Shown one piece after another: positions 1-4,795 of a stretch of 39,170 nt of DNA. The position numbers and the translations under genes are program-made. The notes beneath the pieces are model-generated. The model saw only the letters and a list, made by a program, of their open reading frames with translations. It did no database searches and was not told the DNA's origin. Each line of letters opens with the position of its first letter. Positions within the stretch are counted from its first letter, which is position 1. This stretch comes from a virus, in the IMG/VR virus record IMGVR_UViG_3300029319_000149, positions 1-39,170 of that record, one strand, 5' to 3'.

Positions 1-246
1 TATCAATCAGTTGTTTTTGGGATGGGATTCTGGATAGACAACCAAGGTTTATTCATGTCCGCACCAAGTTATGCAACAGGAGGAGGGTGTGATATGGACA
101 ATGCAATTCCCGTGTATGATTGGGAAAACTGGGGAGAACTTACAGAGCATCATCACTCACACCTCGCACACATCGTACAAATGTGTACATTAAAAAGAGA
201 TTCACAACAACTTGACCACTACGCAGAGGTATTTTCAAATGTCTAG
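1..246 (+). CDS. 3' part of a small phage protein (5' end outside window)
   Basis: Frame 1 is open from the first base of the window to a TAG at 244-246, so the gene probably begins upstream. The visible 81 residues include a Gly-rich stretch (ATGGGCDMDN) and an aromatic/acidic stretch (YDWENWGELTEHHH). There are in-frame ATGs at 22, 58 and 94. The one at 94 follows a GGAGGAGGG tract and could start a 50-residue protein, so the true start cannot be decided. The next gene overlaps its stop codon (ATGTCTAG), which supports translation of both frames. I do not recognise a family and infer no function. Confidence 0.5.
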   Translation, partial: YQSVVFGMGFWIDNQGLFMSAPSYATGGGCDMDNAIPVYDWENWGELTEHHHSHLAHIVQMCTLKRDSQQLDHYAEVFSNV

Positions 247-433
247 ACCAAACGGAATTAACATCGAACTCACACCCACACAATTTGATTATCTTTATGA
301 AGTCATTATGTTTGCTTATGAGATGGAGGTGCCAGAGCAAAAGGGATGGGATGTCCAGACCTACGATAATATGGTTGACAACGTTACTAATGGCAAGTCT
401 ACCATATTAAGCAACGATGTGAGAGGAATATAG
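239..433 (+). CDS. small hypothetical phage protein (64 aa)
   Basis: The start at 239 overlaps the stop of the preceding frame and has AGAGG about 10 bases upstream, so it is preferred to an earlier in-frame ATG at 212. The product begins MSRPNGINIELTPTQFDYLY. It is acidic, has no signal peptide or membrane segment, and looks like a small cytoplasmic protein. The TAG stop at 431-433 runs directly into a GGACAGTTTAATTAGTGTCA dyad and then a strong hairpin with a T tract, so this gene ends a transcription unit. No family was recognised. Confidence 0.6.
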   Translation: MSRPNGINIELTPTQFDYLYEVIMFAYEMEVPEQKGWDVQTYDNMVDNVTNGKSTILSNDVRGI

Positions 434-452
434 GACAGTTTAATTAGTGTCA
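433..452. repeat. GACA..TGTC dyad repeat, copy 1
   Basis: GGACAGTTTAATTAGTGTCA begins on the last base of a TAG stop. The same word recurs at 965-985 and, with small changes, at 1514-1534. The outer GACA/TGTC arms are inverted around an AT-rich centre. Confidence 0.7.
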
Positions 453-453
453 T

Positions 454-482
454 AAGGGAACTTCAATAGTTCCCTTTTTTTG
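454..482 (+). terminator. intrinsic terminator
   Basis: A perfect 9-bp stem (AAGGGAACT at 454-462 with AGTTCCCTT at 468-476) with a 5-nt loop is followed by a run of T. It closes the gene ending at 433 and sits directly before the promoter-like element at 483. Confidence 0.85.
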
Positions 483-500
483 TTTATAATAAGTACATAC
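483..500 (+). promoter_or_regulatory. repeated TTTATAATAAGTACATAC promoter element, copy 1
   Basis: TATAAT lies at 485-490, 34 nt before the ATG at 519. The downstream AAGTACATAC is conserved in most other copies (1565, 2984, 3616 and others). No convincing -35 hexamer was seen. Confidence 0.7.
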
Positions 501-518
501 CACAAACAAGGAGCAAAC

Positions 519-965
519 ATGCCTAATTGGTGTCATAACAGAGTTACCGCATATGGTGACGAGGACAAGATTAAAGAGATTGAAAAGATATTTGAAAGCA
601 AAACACCATTCAACGACATTTTCCCACAACCAGATTGGAATAACACACCAAACGAAAACGGAGAGTTGCCAAAGTTAGAGCAACACAAAGGGAAAGATGG
701 GCAGATTATTTTTGAAACCTATAATTTCCCAGATGGTAAAAATGATGATAGGTGGTACAGTTGGAGACTTGACAACTGGGACACCAAGTGGGAAGCATCA
801 GAAGTTGAAATTGATTATGAAGACTCGGAGATTCTCAGAGTTACGTTTGATACCGCATGGAGTCCACCCGAAGGAGTCATGACAAAGTTACGTGAAAAGT
901 TCCCAGATGTTTCTTTTCAATGTTTCTATGATGAACCAGGATGCGAGAGTGCGGGATACTATTAG
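519..965 (+). CDS. Api92-like ferredoxin-fold protein
   Basis: This 148-residue protein opens MPNWCHNRVTAYGD, the hallmark start of the phage Api92-like / DUF1281 family (a ferredoxin-like domain at the C-terminus), which is common in phages and plasmids and has no proven biochemical role. The C-terminal half (FDTAWSPPEGVMTKL, then FQCFYDEPGC) also fits the family, in which an aromatic-rich sheet follows 'W.PP'. The start at 519 is chosen because AAGGAG precedes it at a good distance and the family N-terminus begins there; an upstream in-frame TTG at 480 would lie inside the terminator and promoter. It is a single-gene unit, with a promoter element in front and a dyad fused to its stop codon behind. 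Confidence 0.85.
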   Translation: MPNWCHNRVTAYGDEDKIKEIEKIFESKTPFNDIFPQPDWNNTPNENGELPKLEQHKGKDGQIIFETYNFPDGKNDDRWYSWRLDNWDTKWEASEVEIDYEDSEILRVTFDTAWSPPEGVMTKLREKFPDVSFQCFYDEPGCESAGYY

Positions 966-985
966 GACAGTTTAATTAGTGTCAC
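965..985. repeat. GACA..TGTC dyad repeat, copy 2
   Basis: This copy is identical over 20 bases to the one at 433, and again its first base is the last base of a TAG stop. A weak hairpin follows (ACAGT 986-990 / ACTGT 999-1003, or CCCAC 994-998 / GTGGG 1010-1014). Confidence 0.7.
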
Positions 986-1014
986 ACAGTTTGCCCACAC
1001 TGTTCAAAAGTGGG

Positions 1015-1028
1015 TTATATTAAAAGAG
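1015..1028 (+). promoter_or_regulatory. diverged copy of the TATAAT promoter element
   Basis: TATATT at 1016-1021 lies 30 nt before the ATG at 1046, the same geometry as the other copies, but AAGTACATAC is replaced by AAAAGAG. It is weaker than its relatives. Confidence 0.45.
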
Positions 1029-1045
1029 TAAACAAAGGAGCATTA

Positions 1046-1267
1046 ATGCAACTAACACCAATCGCATCAAACATGACAGAGGTAGAAACCTCTGAAGCAA
1101 GGATTTTATTTTCTTACCGCACACCAGTTGCCGCTTACGTATTCGGGGAAGGATTCGTAAGGACAGAAAAATTCTGGTCAGTTACTACATCACGACACAT
1201 CAACAAGTGGTTAGATGGTGGGACAGCAAAAGAAGTGTCCCAAACCTACCTAGACAACTTGGTCTAG
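1046..1267 (+). CDS. conserved small phage protein with FSYxTPVA / SVTTSRHINKWL
   Basis: The 73-residue product has two blocks I associate with a widespread small phage protein family (possibly DUF8033): a 'LFSYRTPVAAYV' strand pair and 'KFWSVTTSRHINKWLDG' with a conserved helix. No enzymatic motif is visible and no function is known. The start at 1046 has AAAGGAG eight bases upstream; an earlier in-frame ATG at 1010 would lie in the hairpin and promoter. The next promoter element starts right after its TAG at 1265-1267. Confidence 0.75.
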   Translation: MQLTPIASNMTEVETSEARILFSYRTPVAAYVFGEGFVRTEKFWSVTTSRHINKWLDGGTAKEVSQTYLDNLV

Positions 1268-1270
1268 GGG

Positions 1271-1286
1271 GTTATAATGAGTATAT
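1271..1286 (+). promoter_or_regulatory. TATAATGAGTATAT promoter element
   Basis: TATAAT at 1273-1278 is followed by GAGTATATC and closely matches the copy at 3616 (TATAATGAGTACAT). It lies 54 nt before the likely start at 1327, the longest leader of the set. No terminator separates it from the gene upstream. Confidence 0.55.
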
Positions 1287-1326
1287 CAAACGCAATTTTC
1301 CTTTACATTCTTATCATCATTTTATT

Positions 1327-1512
1327 ATGAATCCACAAGCACACAGAAGCACAGAAGAGTTAAAGACAATCGTTAAAGCACTCTCAAAACTAAGATTTCT
1401 AAACACACCAGAGGAAGACCAAAGACTTTTCGAGTGTGAAGAGGAACTCAGAAAAAGAAAAAGAGAAGATGACTTTATTAATGCACACTTTCAAGTAATT
1501 ACTTACAGTTAG
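1327..1512 (+). CDS. small helical phage protein (61 aa)
   Basis: The product begins MNPQAHRSTEELKTIVKAL and is predicted to be mostly helical and highly charged (KLRFLNTPEEDQRLFECEEELRKRKRED). It resembles small 'RSTEELxTIVKAL' proteins that I recall from marine T4-like phages; their function is unknown. The start at 1327 is chosen over one at 1207 because the longer frame would overlap the preceding gene and its own promoter. No good ribosome binding site is visible, so the start is only moderately certain. The stop is followed after one base by dyad copy 3. Confidence 0.65.
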   Translation: MNPQAHRSTEELKTIVKALSKLRFLNTPEEDQRLFECEEELRKRKREDDFINAHFQVITYS

Positions 1513-1513
1513 T

Positions 1514-1534
1514 GGACAGTTAATTAAGTGTCAC
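1514..1534. repeat. GACA..TGTC dyad repeat, copy 3
   Basis: GGACAGTTAATTAAGTGTCA is followed by C. The core TTAATTAA is a perfect palindrome and the outer GACA/TGTC arms are inverted. It sits directly after the stop codon, as in copies 1 and 2. Confidence 0.7.
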
Positions 1535-1536
1535 AT

Positions 1537-1555
1537 GGGGACTACCACAGTCCCC
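1537..1555 (+). terminator. hairpin, probable terminator without a strong T tract
   Basis: A perfect 7-bp stem (GGGGACT 1537-1543 / AGTCCCC 1549-1555) with loop ACCAC lies between the stop codon and the next TATAAT element. There is no T run, so it may act as a weak terminator or an mRNA end stabiliser. Confidence 0.6.
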
Positions 1556-1562
1556 AATAACC

Positions 1563-1580
1563 ATTATAATAAGTACATAA
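1563..1580 (+). promoter_or_regulatory. ATTATAATAAGTACATAA promoter element
   Basis: TATAAT at 1565-1570 is followed by AAGTACATAA and lies 29 nt before the ATG at 1594. It would drive the four-gene micro-operon 1594-2134. Confidence 0.7.
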
Positions 1581-1593
1581 CAAACAAAACACT

Positions 1594-1722
1594 ATGTCAA
1601 CACTACACCACGAAGACATGTTACTTCAAATCTTTGACGAAGTACAGGAAGCATTCCCATACCTTGACGAAGAGAAGCAAATTGAAATCGCAAATAATCG
1701 TTTTCAGGACTTATGCCAGTGA
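1594..1722 (+). CDS. 42-residue conserved phage micro-protein
   Basis: The product starts MSTLHHEDMLLQIFDEVQEA and ends NNRFQDLCQ. It is acidic and should form one or two amphipathic helices. I recall close relatives in marine T4-like phages but no function. It is the first gene of a tightly overlapped group: its TGA shares bases with the next ATG (TGATG). It has a promoter element of its own and no strong Shine-Dalgarno. The ATG at 1594 is the first after the promoter. Confidence 0.65.
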   Translation: MSTLHHEDMLLQIFDEVQEAFPYLDEEKQIEIANNRFQDLCQ

Positions 1723-1856
1723 TGTATGAGTTCGATGGATACGACGAAATCCTAAAATGTTACGAAGGAGTAACCGACCAACACGCAAGCACATCGTTTG
1801 AAGTTGGTCTTATGAATGATCTTTATTATCAACTTTTTTATAACTATGACAATTAA
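1722..1856 (+). CDS. 44-residue micro-protein
   Basis: Translation gives MYEFDGYDEILKCYEGVTDQ and ends YYQLFYNYDN. It is acidic and Tyr-rich. The ATG overlaps the preceding stop codon by one base, which implies coupled translation. The last 11 bases overlap the next gene in another frame. No family was recognised. Confidence rests on the overlap arrangement and on its position in a run of densely packed genes. Confidence 0.55.
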   Translation: MYEFDGYDEILKCYEGVTDQHASTSFEVGLMNDLYYQLFYNYDN

Positions 1857-2004
1857 AAATCTTAAGAACTTTGCTTCTATGGATCAATCATTTAAAGAGT
1901 GGTTGACGACTTGCCCGAAGGAATACATTTGGCAAATAGACGAAGTAACAAAAGATCATCAGGGAACATTTACTTTTAGGAGACTTTTAAATGACAGGAA
2001 TTGA
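1846..2004 (+). CDS. 52-residue hypothetical protein
   Basis: The product starts MTIKNLKNFASMDQSFKEWL and contains TCPKEYIWQIDEV and a basic C-terminus (FRRLLNDRN). The start at 1846 is preferred over one at 1816, which would overlap the preceding gene by 41 bases. It overlaps the next gene by 14 bases, and that gene's ribosome binding site (AGGAG) lies inside this one. No family was recognised. Confidence 0.5.
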   Translation: MTIKNLKNFASMDQSFKEWLTTCPKEYIWQIDEVTKDHQGTFTFRRLLNDRN

Positions 2005-2134
2005 ACTCTTTATACTGATTGGCGGCTGCTATGCACTTTATACAGTGGGGATGGCAATCGCCACGACGATTGACTATTATAGCACAGAAAAGGAAGCAAA
2101 ACTTGTAAAACTGGGAAAGCATAGACAGTTTTAA
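1991..2134 (+). CDS. 47-residue single-pass membrane micro-protein
   Basis: Translation gives MTGIELFILIGGCYALYTVG, then MAIATTIDYYSTEKEAKLVK. Residues 4-27 form one hydrophobic segment, followed by a charged, basic tail, so a small inner-membrane protein with a cytoplasmic C-terminus is likely. AGGAG precedes the ATG at nine bases. It is the last member of the micro-operon begun at 1594. The function is unknown; small membrane proteins in such phage regions can be host-takeover factors, but nothing here proves that. Confidence 0.6.
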   Translation: MTGIELFILIGGCYALYTVGMAIATTIDYYSTEKEAKLVKLGKHRQF

Positions 2135-2143
2135 AAGTGGCAC
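2124..2143. repeat. diverged GACAGTT..AGTGgCAC repeat
   Basis: GACAGTTTTAAAAGTGGCAC overlaps the end of the gene that stops at 2134. It keeps the GACAGTT and AGTG ends of the dyad seen at 433, 965 and 1514, with TTTTAAAA as its centre. Confidence 0.45.
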
Positions 2144-2171
2144 ACACTGACTACACACTAACCAATTATCC

Positions 2172-2190
2172 TTTATAATAAAGGTATACA
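2172..2190 (+). promoter_or_regulatory. TTTATAATAAAGGTATAC promoter element
   Basis: TATAAT at 2174-2179 lies 34 nt before the ATG at 2208. The downstream AAAGGTATACA is a variant of AAGTACATACA. Confidence 0.65.
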
Positions 2191-2207
2191 AACAAAGTTT
2201 CAAAACT

Positions 2208-2447
2208 ATGTACACTTCAAAAAGAGTAATCAGACCAAACGACGAAGTAGTAAGATATTACTGCGACAACGGATATGGTCTATCGGTTGCCTGTCATGAA
2301 CATTCTTACGGTGGGAAAGACGGACTTTATGAGATCGCACTTTTAAAGGGAGACAAACTACACTACGACGACGAGTGGACAGACGTTAGGGGATATTTGA
2401 CAAAGGGAGAAGTTTGGGCATGGTTGAAAATTGTTTCAGAATATTAA
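2208..2447 (+). CDS. small conserved phage protein (79 aa)
   Basis: The product has a central 'YGLSVACHEHSYGGKDGLYEIALL' block followed by 'GYLTKGEVWAWLK'. I recognise this pattern (G-S-V-x-x-H-x-x-S-Y-G-G-x-x-G-L-x-E-x-A) as typical of a small phage protein family of unknown function. It appears to be a beta-sheet followed by a helix and has no membrane segment. The start at 2208 lacks a Shine-Dalgarno; the leader is A-rich (CAAACAAAGTTTCAAAACT), like those at 3362 and 3655. It is a single-gene unit. Confidence 0.7.
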   Translation: MYTSKRVIRPNDEVVRYYCDNGYGLSVACHEHSYGGKDGLYEIALLKGDKLHYDDEWTDVRGYLTKGEVWAWLKIVSEY

Positions 2448-2457
2448 GTTAATGTTA

Positions 2458-2479
2458 CAGGGACTTTAATTAGTTCCTG
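2458..2479 (+). terminator. hairpin after the gene ending at 2447
   Basis: CAGGGAC (2458-2464) pairs with GTTCCTG (2473-2479), seven pairs with one G-T wobble. The loop TTTAATTA echoes the centre of the dyad repeats. It lies directly before the next TATAAT element. Confidence 0.55.
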
Positions 2480-2485
2480 CATCCC

Positions 2486-2504
2486 TTATAATAAACGTAT
2501 ACAC
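2486..2504 (+). promoter_or_regulatory. TTATAATAAACGTATACACC promoter element
   Basis: TATAAT at 2487-2492 lies 35 nt before the ATG at 2522. The trailing GTATACACCACC matches the family. Confidence 0.65.
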
Positions 2505-2521
2505 CACCAAAGGAGTTCTTT

Positions 2522-2653
2522 ATGTACACCACAAAACAATTTGATAAGGATGTTGAGGAGTTGAGAAGATTAATCAAAATGTGTGATGAATTGATAGAAA
2601 GGCAGGATAGACACACTGATACATTAATTCAACAATTCAATGGAGGCAAGTAA
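2522..2653 (+). CDS. 43-residue coiled-coil micro-protein
   Basis: Translation begins MYTTKQFDKDVEELRRLIKM and continues as one charged helix (DELIERQDRHTDTLIQQF) that should form a short coiled coil. AAAGGAG precedes the start at eight bases. The 3' end carries GGAGG, the ribosome binding site for the next gene, whose ATG begins one base after this stop, so the two are probably co-translated. No family was recognised. Confidence 0.6.
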   Translation: MYTTKQFDKDVEELRRLIKMCDELIERQDRHTDTLIQQFNGGK

Positions 2654-2654
2654 G

Positions 2655-2894
2655 ATGAATAAATTTTATATCGTTGAAGGCATTGAATTTGATTCAAAAT
2701 TCAAAAATGAAGAAGAGATCAAAGATCTCAAATGGAAGCAGGAAAATGGGTTAGGAGTTTGGAGTGCCGAAGGCAAAACCGAGGATGAGAGAATTTCAAA
2801 ACTCTTTGATAAGGTGCAGGATTATATGGGAGTTTATCTTACATCTCTTTCATACTGTAACAACCGACCCCACCCGTTGACAGCGTTCAAATAG
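2655..2894 (+). CDS. small hypothetical phage protein (79 aa)
   Basis: The product opens MNKFYIVEGIEFDSKFKNEE and continues with an acidic helix and a C-terminal TAFK. The start at 2655 is preferred to 2640 because GGAGG lies 11 bases upstream and the preceding frame ends one base before. It probably shares the promoter at 2486. A perfect hairpin begins 19 bases after its TAG. No function or family was recognised. Confidence 0.6.
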   Translation: MNKFYIVEGIEFDSKFKNEEEIKDLKWKQENGLGVWSAEGKTEDERISKLFDKVQDYMGVYLTSLSYCNNRPHPLTAFK

Positions 2895-2912
2895 GAATCG
2901 CAGCGGCCGAGT

Positions 2913-2939
2913 GGACAGTTAAAAAACTGTCCATTTTGC
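2913..2939 (+). terminator. perfect 8-bp hairpin, probable terminator
   Basis: GGACAGTT (2913-2920) and AACTGTCC (2925-2932) pair perfectly around an AAAA loop and are followed by ATTTT. The left arm is the same word as the start of the dyad repeats at 433, 965 and 1514, so this may be the same element with a full stem. Confidence 0.7.
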
Positions 2940-2981
2940 CTTAATATTAGTTGTAACAATCCACGATTACAATTAATATCC

Positions 2982-3003
2982 TTTATAATAAGTACATACA
3001 CCA
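2982..3003 (+). promoter_or_regulatory. TTTATAATAAGTACATACACC promoter element
   Basis: TATAAT at 2984-2989 lies 35 nt before the ATG at 3019. It is the best match to the family consensus, with an AAAAGGAG ribosome binding site 11 bases before the start. Confidence 0.7.
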
Positions 3004-3018
3004 AAAGGAGTTACATCA

Positions 3019-3282
3019 ATGTTTCAAACAAAACTAAACCTCACAGACTTACCAAAGAGAGAGTATAACGGGTGGACAGATTGGACAACTTGGAATTGTG
3101 CTCTATGGATTAACAATGAGCAGGGTTTATATGAGTGTGCAAAAGAGTGCAGAGATTACCCAGAATTTCTCCAGTACATTCACGGAGTTTTTAATAATGA
3201 TGCAACACCTGATGGAGCAGACTGGGGGGAGGCAGATTTAACAGAAATGAATGAGATGATTCAAGAGATTTCTGGATTGTAA
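3019..3282 (+). CDS. conserved phage protein, NGWTDWTTWNCALWI family
   Basis: This 87-residue protein carries 'YNGWTDWTTWNCALWINNEQGLYE', the signature of a small protein family found in many phages (N-G-W-T-x-x-x-T-W-x-x-x-L-W-I; likely DUF7249). An acidic helical tail follows. The biochemical role is unknown. It is a single-gene unit with its own promoter element and a hairpin after the stop. The start is well supported by AAAAGGAG. Confidence 0.75.
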   Translation: MFQTKLNLTDLPKREYNGWTDWTTWNCALWINNEQGLYECAKECRDYPEFLQYIHGVFNNDATPDGADWGEADLTEMNEMIQEISGL

Positions 3283-3291
3283 ACAATTGTT

Positions 3292-3317
3292 TCAGGTGCT
3301 CGCACTTGGGCACCTGA
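3292..3317 (+). terminator. hairpin after the gene ending at 3282
   Basis: TCAGGTGC (3292-3299) pairs perfectly with GCACCTGA (3310-3317) around a 10-nt loop. It ends three bases before the next TTTATAAT. There is no T tract. Confidence 0.6.
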
Positions 3318-3320
3318 CCC

Positions 3321-3340
3321 TTTATAATAGTATTATACAC
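3321..3340 (+). promoter_or_regulatory. TTTATAATAGTATTATACACC promoter element
   Basis: TATAAT at 3323-3328 lies 39 nt before the ATG at 3362. The following A-rich leader (ACAAAACAAATTTAAAAATT) has no Shine-Dalgarno and is nearly identical to the one at 3655. Confidence 0.65.
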
Positions 3341-3361
3341 CACAAAACAAATTTAAAAATT

Positions 3362-3568
3362 ATGTTTGATTACAAAATCGTTGCTTATAACAAACTTGGT
3401 AAAATCCAAGAAACAGAAAACCTTTTCTGTGCACCTGATGAAATTGATGACGTTATGTACACAATGTCTGAGCAGTATGGATATGCAGAGGCATTAGACA
3501 CAATGGATACTCATATGGGTGAGTATGGTCAAAGACCTCTTTCACTTGGAGAAAGAAGATATTTCTAA
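3362..3568 (+). CDS. small hypothetical phage protein (68 aa)
   Basis: The product begins MFDYKIVAYNKLGKIQETEN, apparently a beta hairpin, followed by an acidic segment and 'MGEYGQRPLSLGERRYF'. The start at 3362 is chosen because the frame upstream (from 3287) runs through the hairpin and promoter. It has no Shine-Dalgarno but sits at the standard distance from TATAAT. No family was recognised. Confidence 0.65.
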   Translation: MFDYKIVAYNKLGKIQETENLFCAPDEIDDVMYTMSEQYGYAEALDTMDTHMGEYGQRPLSLGERRYF

Positions 3569-3577
3569 TTGTTTCAA

Positions 3578-3610
3578 TGTCCTGACTTTTACTCACGGTC
3601 AGGACAAAAA
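3578..3610 (+). terminator. 9-bp hairpin, probable terminator
   Basis: TGTCCTGAC (3578-3586) pairs with GTCAGGACA (3598-3606) around an 11-nt loop. It is followed by AAAA rather than T, immediately before the next promoter element. Confidence 0.6.
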
Positions 3611-3613
3611 TCC

Positions 3614-3634
3614 TTTATAATGAGTACATACACC
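3614..3634 (+). promoter_or_regulatory. TTTATAATGAGTACATACACC promoter element
   Basis: TATAAT at 3616-3621 lies 39 nt before the ATG at 3655. It is the last copy of the family in the window and would serve the genes at 3655 and 3914. Confidence 0.7.
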
Positions 3635-3654
3635 ACAAAACAAATTTCAAAATT

Positions 3655-3912
3655 ATGTTAGAAACCACCAAAAGAATTTCAGAAAGAATCCTCAAAGTAG
3701 ACAACTTTGAAAACGTTGCTCATGTATGTTGCGACTGGGAGGAGTTCGTTTTCGAGGTCGCAGAGTGGGGAGTAGATCATATTTGCGGAGTTGACTTTGA
3801 TGATCTAACTGATGAAGCAATCAAAGAGTTAGATGAGTTTATTGCGTCATTCGGTTGTTCACCAACTGATCCGCACCCTTGCTCAAAGTACGCAAACCCT
3901 ATCTTTGCGTAA
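3655..3912 (+). CDS. small acidic Cys-containing phage protein (85 aa)
   Basis: The product begins MLETTKRISERILKVDNFEN. It has a Cys-Cys pair (HVCCDWEEFVFEV), a further Cys in 'HICGVDFDDLTDEAIKELDEF', and a Cys/Pro-rich tail (GCSPTDPHPCSKY). The spacing does not match a zinc finger I know. The SD-less A-rich leader is shared with the gene at 3362. The next gene starts one base after this stop, so the pair likely forms an operon. Confidence 0.6.
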   Translation: MLETTKRISERILKVDNFENVAHVCCDWEEFVFEVAEWGVDHICGVDFDDLTDEAIKELDEFIASFGCSPTDPHPCSKYANPIFA

Positions 3913-3913
3913 T

Positions 3914-4783
3914 ATGAAGAACAAACACATTGAACACCCAGAGGACACAATTCTTACGGGAGACCTATCCGTATTAGATGCGTTCTCATCAAACAATCAT
4001 TACTCAGTTAAGATTGACGGATCACCTGCAATCGTATGGGGAACTAATCCAGAGAATGGAAAGTTTTTTGTTGGCACGAAGTCCGTATTTAATAAGAGAA
4101 CCCCAAAGATCAATTATACCGCAGAGGACATATGCAACAACCACCCAGACTTTGAATTGCAATCAATCTTAATTCGTTGTCTGAATTGCCTACCACAGAC
4201 AGACAGAATTTTTCAAGGGGACTTCATCGGGTTCGGAGGTTATAGGGATTACAAACCGAATGCAATCTCATATACATTTGCCGAAGTTCAGAACACTGGG
4301 GTTGTCGTTGCACCACACACAGAGTATAAGGGAACAACACTTAAGGACATGAACGCAGAACCATTAACAGAAAAGTTGGGGGAGGGATTCGTTCAACCTA
4401 ATGCGTGGTTGTCTGATTTAGGATCAGACATAGACATTGACCTTGCGATTGCGTTTGCCCGTCAGATTGCAACAATGGTAGACTTTGTAACACCCACCGA
4501 AGCAAAGCAGTTGAAACAGGATTTAAACGCATACATTCGTGATGGTGATGAAGTGGTTGCGGAGGAGTTCGCAAACTATTCACTTGTAAGGTTGTGGTTG
4601 TTGGTTAAGAGGATTAAAACAAACTTCCTACAGAGAATGAGAGATGATTTTGATGCGGAGTGTTTCTTAGGTAATCAGTACATCTCAGGGGAAGGGTATG
4701 TCATGGCAGGGGAGCATGGCACATATAAGTTAGTTGACAGAGAAACATTTTCATATTATAATTTCAATATCATTCGTTCGTGA
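3914..4783 (+). CDS. ligase-like nucleotidyltransferase (KIDG motif; DUF6267-like)
   Basis: This 289-residue protein shows the motifs of the covalent nucleotidyltransferase superfamily (DNA/RNA ligases and capping enzymes) in the right order. These are K33-I-D-G as the candidate adenylation lysine (motif I), FQGDFIGF at 100-107 (motif III-like), EGYVM at 260-264 (motif IV) and YKLVDR at 271-276 (motif V). The region around KIDGSPAIVWG and 'FFVGTKSVFNK' also recalls DUF6267 phage proteins. An ATP-dependent polynucleotide ligase or related enzyme acting on nucleic-acid nicks or ends is the inferred role. The start at 3914 follows the preceding stop by one base; the longer frame from 3833 would overlap that gene. 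A G6/C6 hairpin begins 13 bases after the stop. Confidence 0.65.
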   Translation: MKNKHIEHPEDTILTGDLSVLDAFSSNNHYSVKIDGSPAIVWGTNPENGKFFVGTKSVFNKRTPKINYTAEDICNNHPDFELQSILIRCLNCLPQTDRIFQGDFIGFGGYRDYKPNAISYTFAEVQNTGVVVAPHTEYKGTTLKDMNAEPLTEKLGEGFVQPNAWLSDLGSDIDIDLAIAFARQIATMVDFVTPTEAKQLKQDLNAYIRDGDEVVAEEFANYSLVRLWLLVKRIKTNFLQRMRDDFDAECFLGNQYISGEGYVMAGEHGTYKLVDRETFSYYNFNIIRS

Positions 4784-4795
4784 TACAGCAGTTAT

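Noticed and set aside
1277-1330. ATG at 1277 opening a 17-codon hydrophobic peptide (MSISNAIFLYILIIILL)
   Set aside because: The ATG lies inside the TATAAT element itself and so upstream of the expected transcript start. The gene served is more likely the 61-residue one at 1327.
2885-2935. Possible tRNA or other structured RNA around the GC-richer patch GCAGCGGCCGAG
   Set aside because: No cloverleaf can be drawn; only the simple 8-bp hairpin at 2913-2932 is supported.
430-3660. CRISPR array, because short similar sequences recur at intervals
   Set aside because: The repeats are separated by full genes, lie at gene starts and ends, and are not spaced by uniform short spacers.
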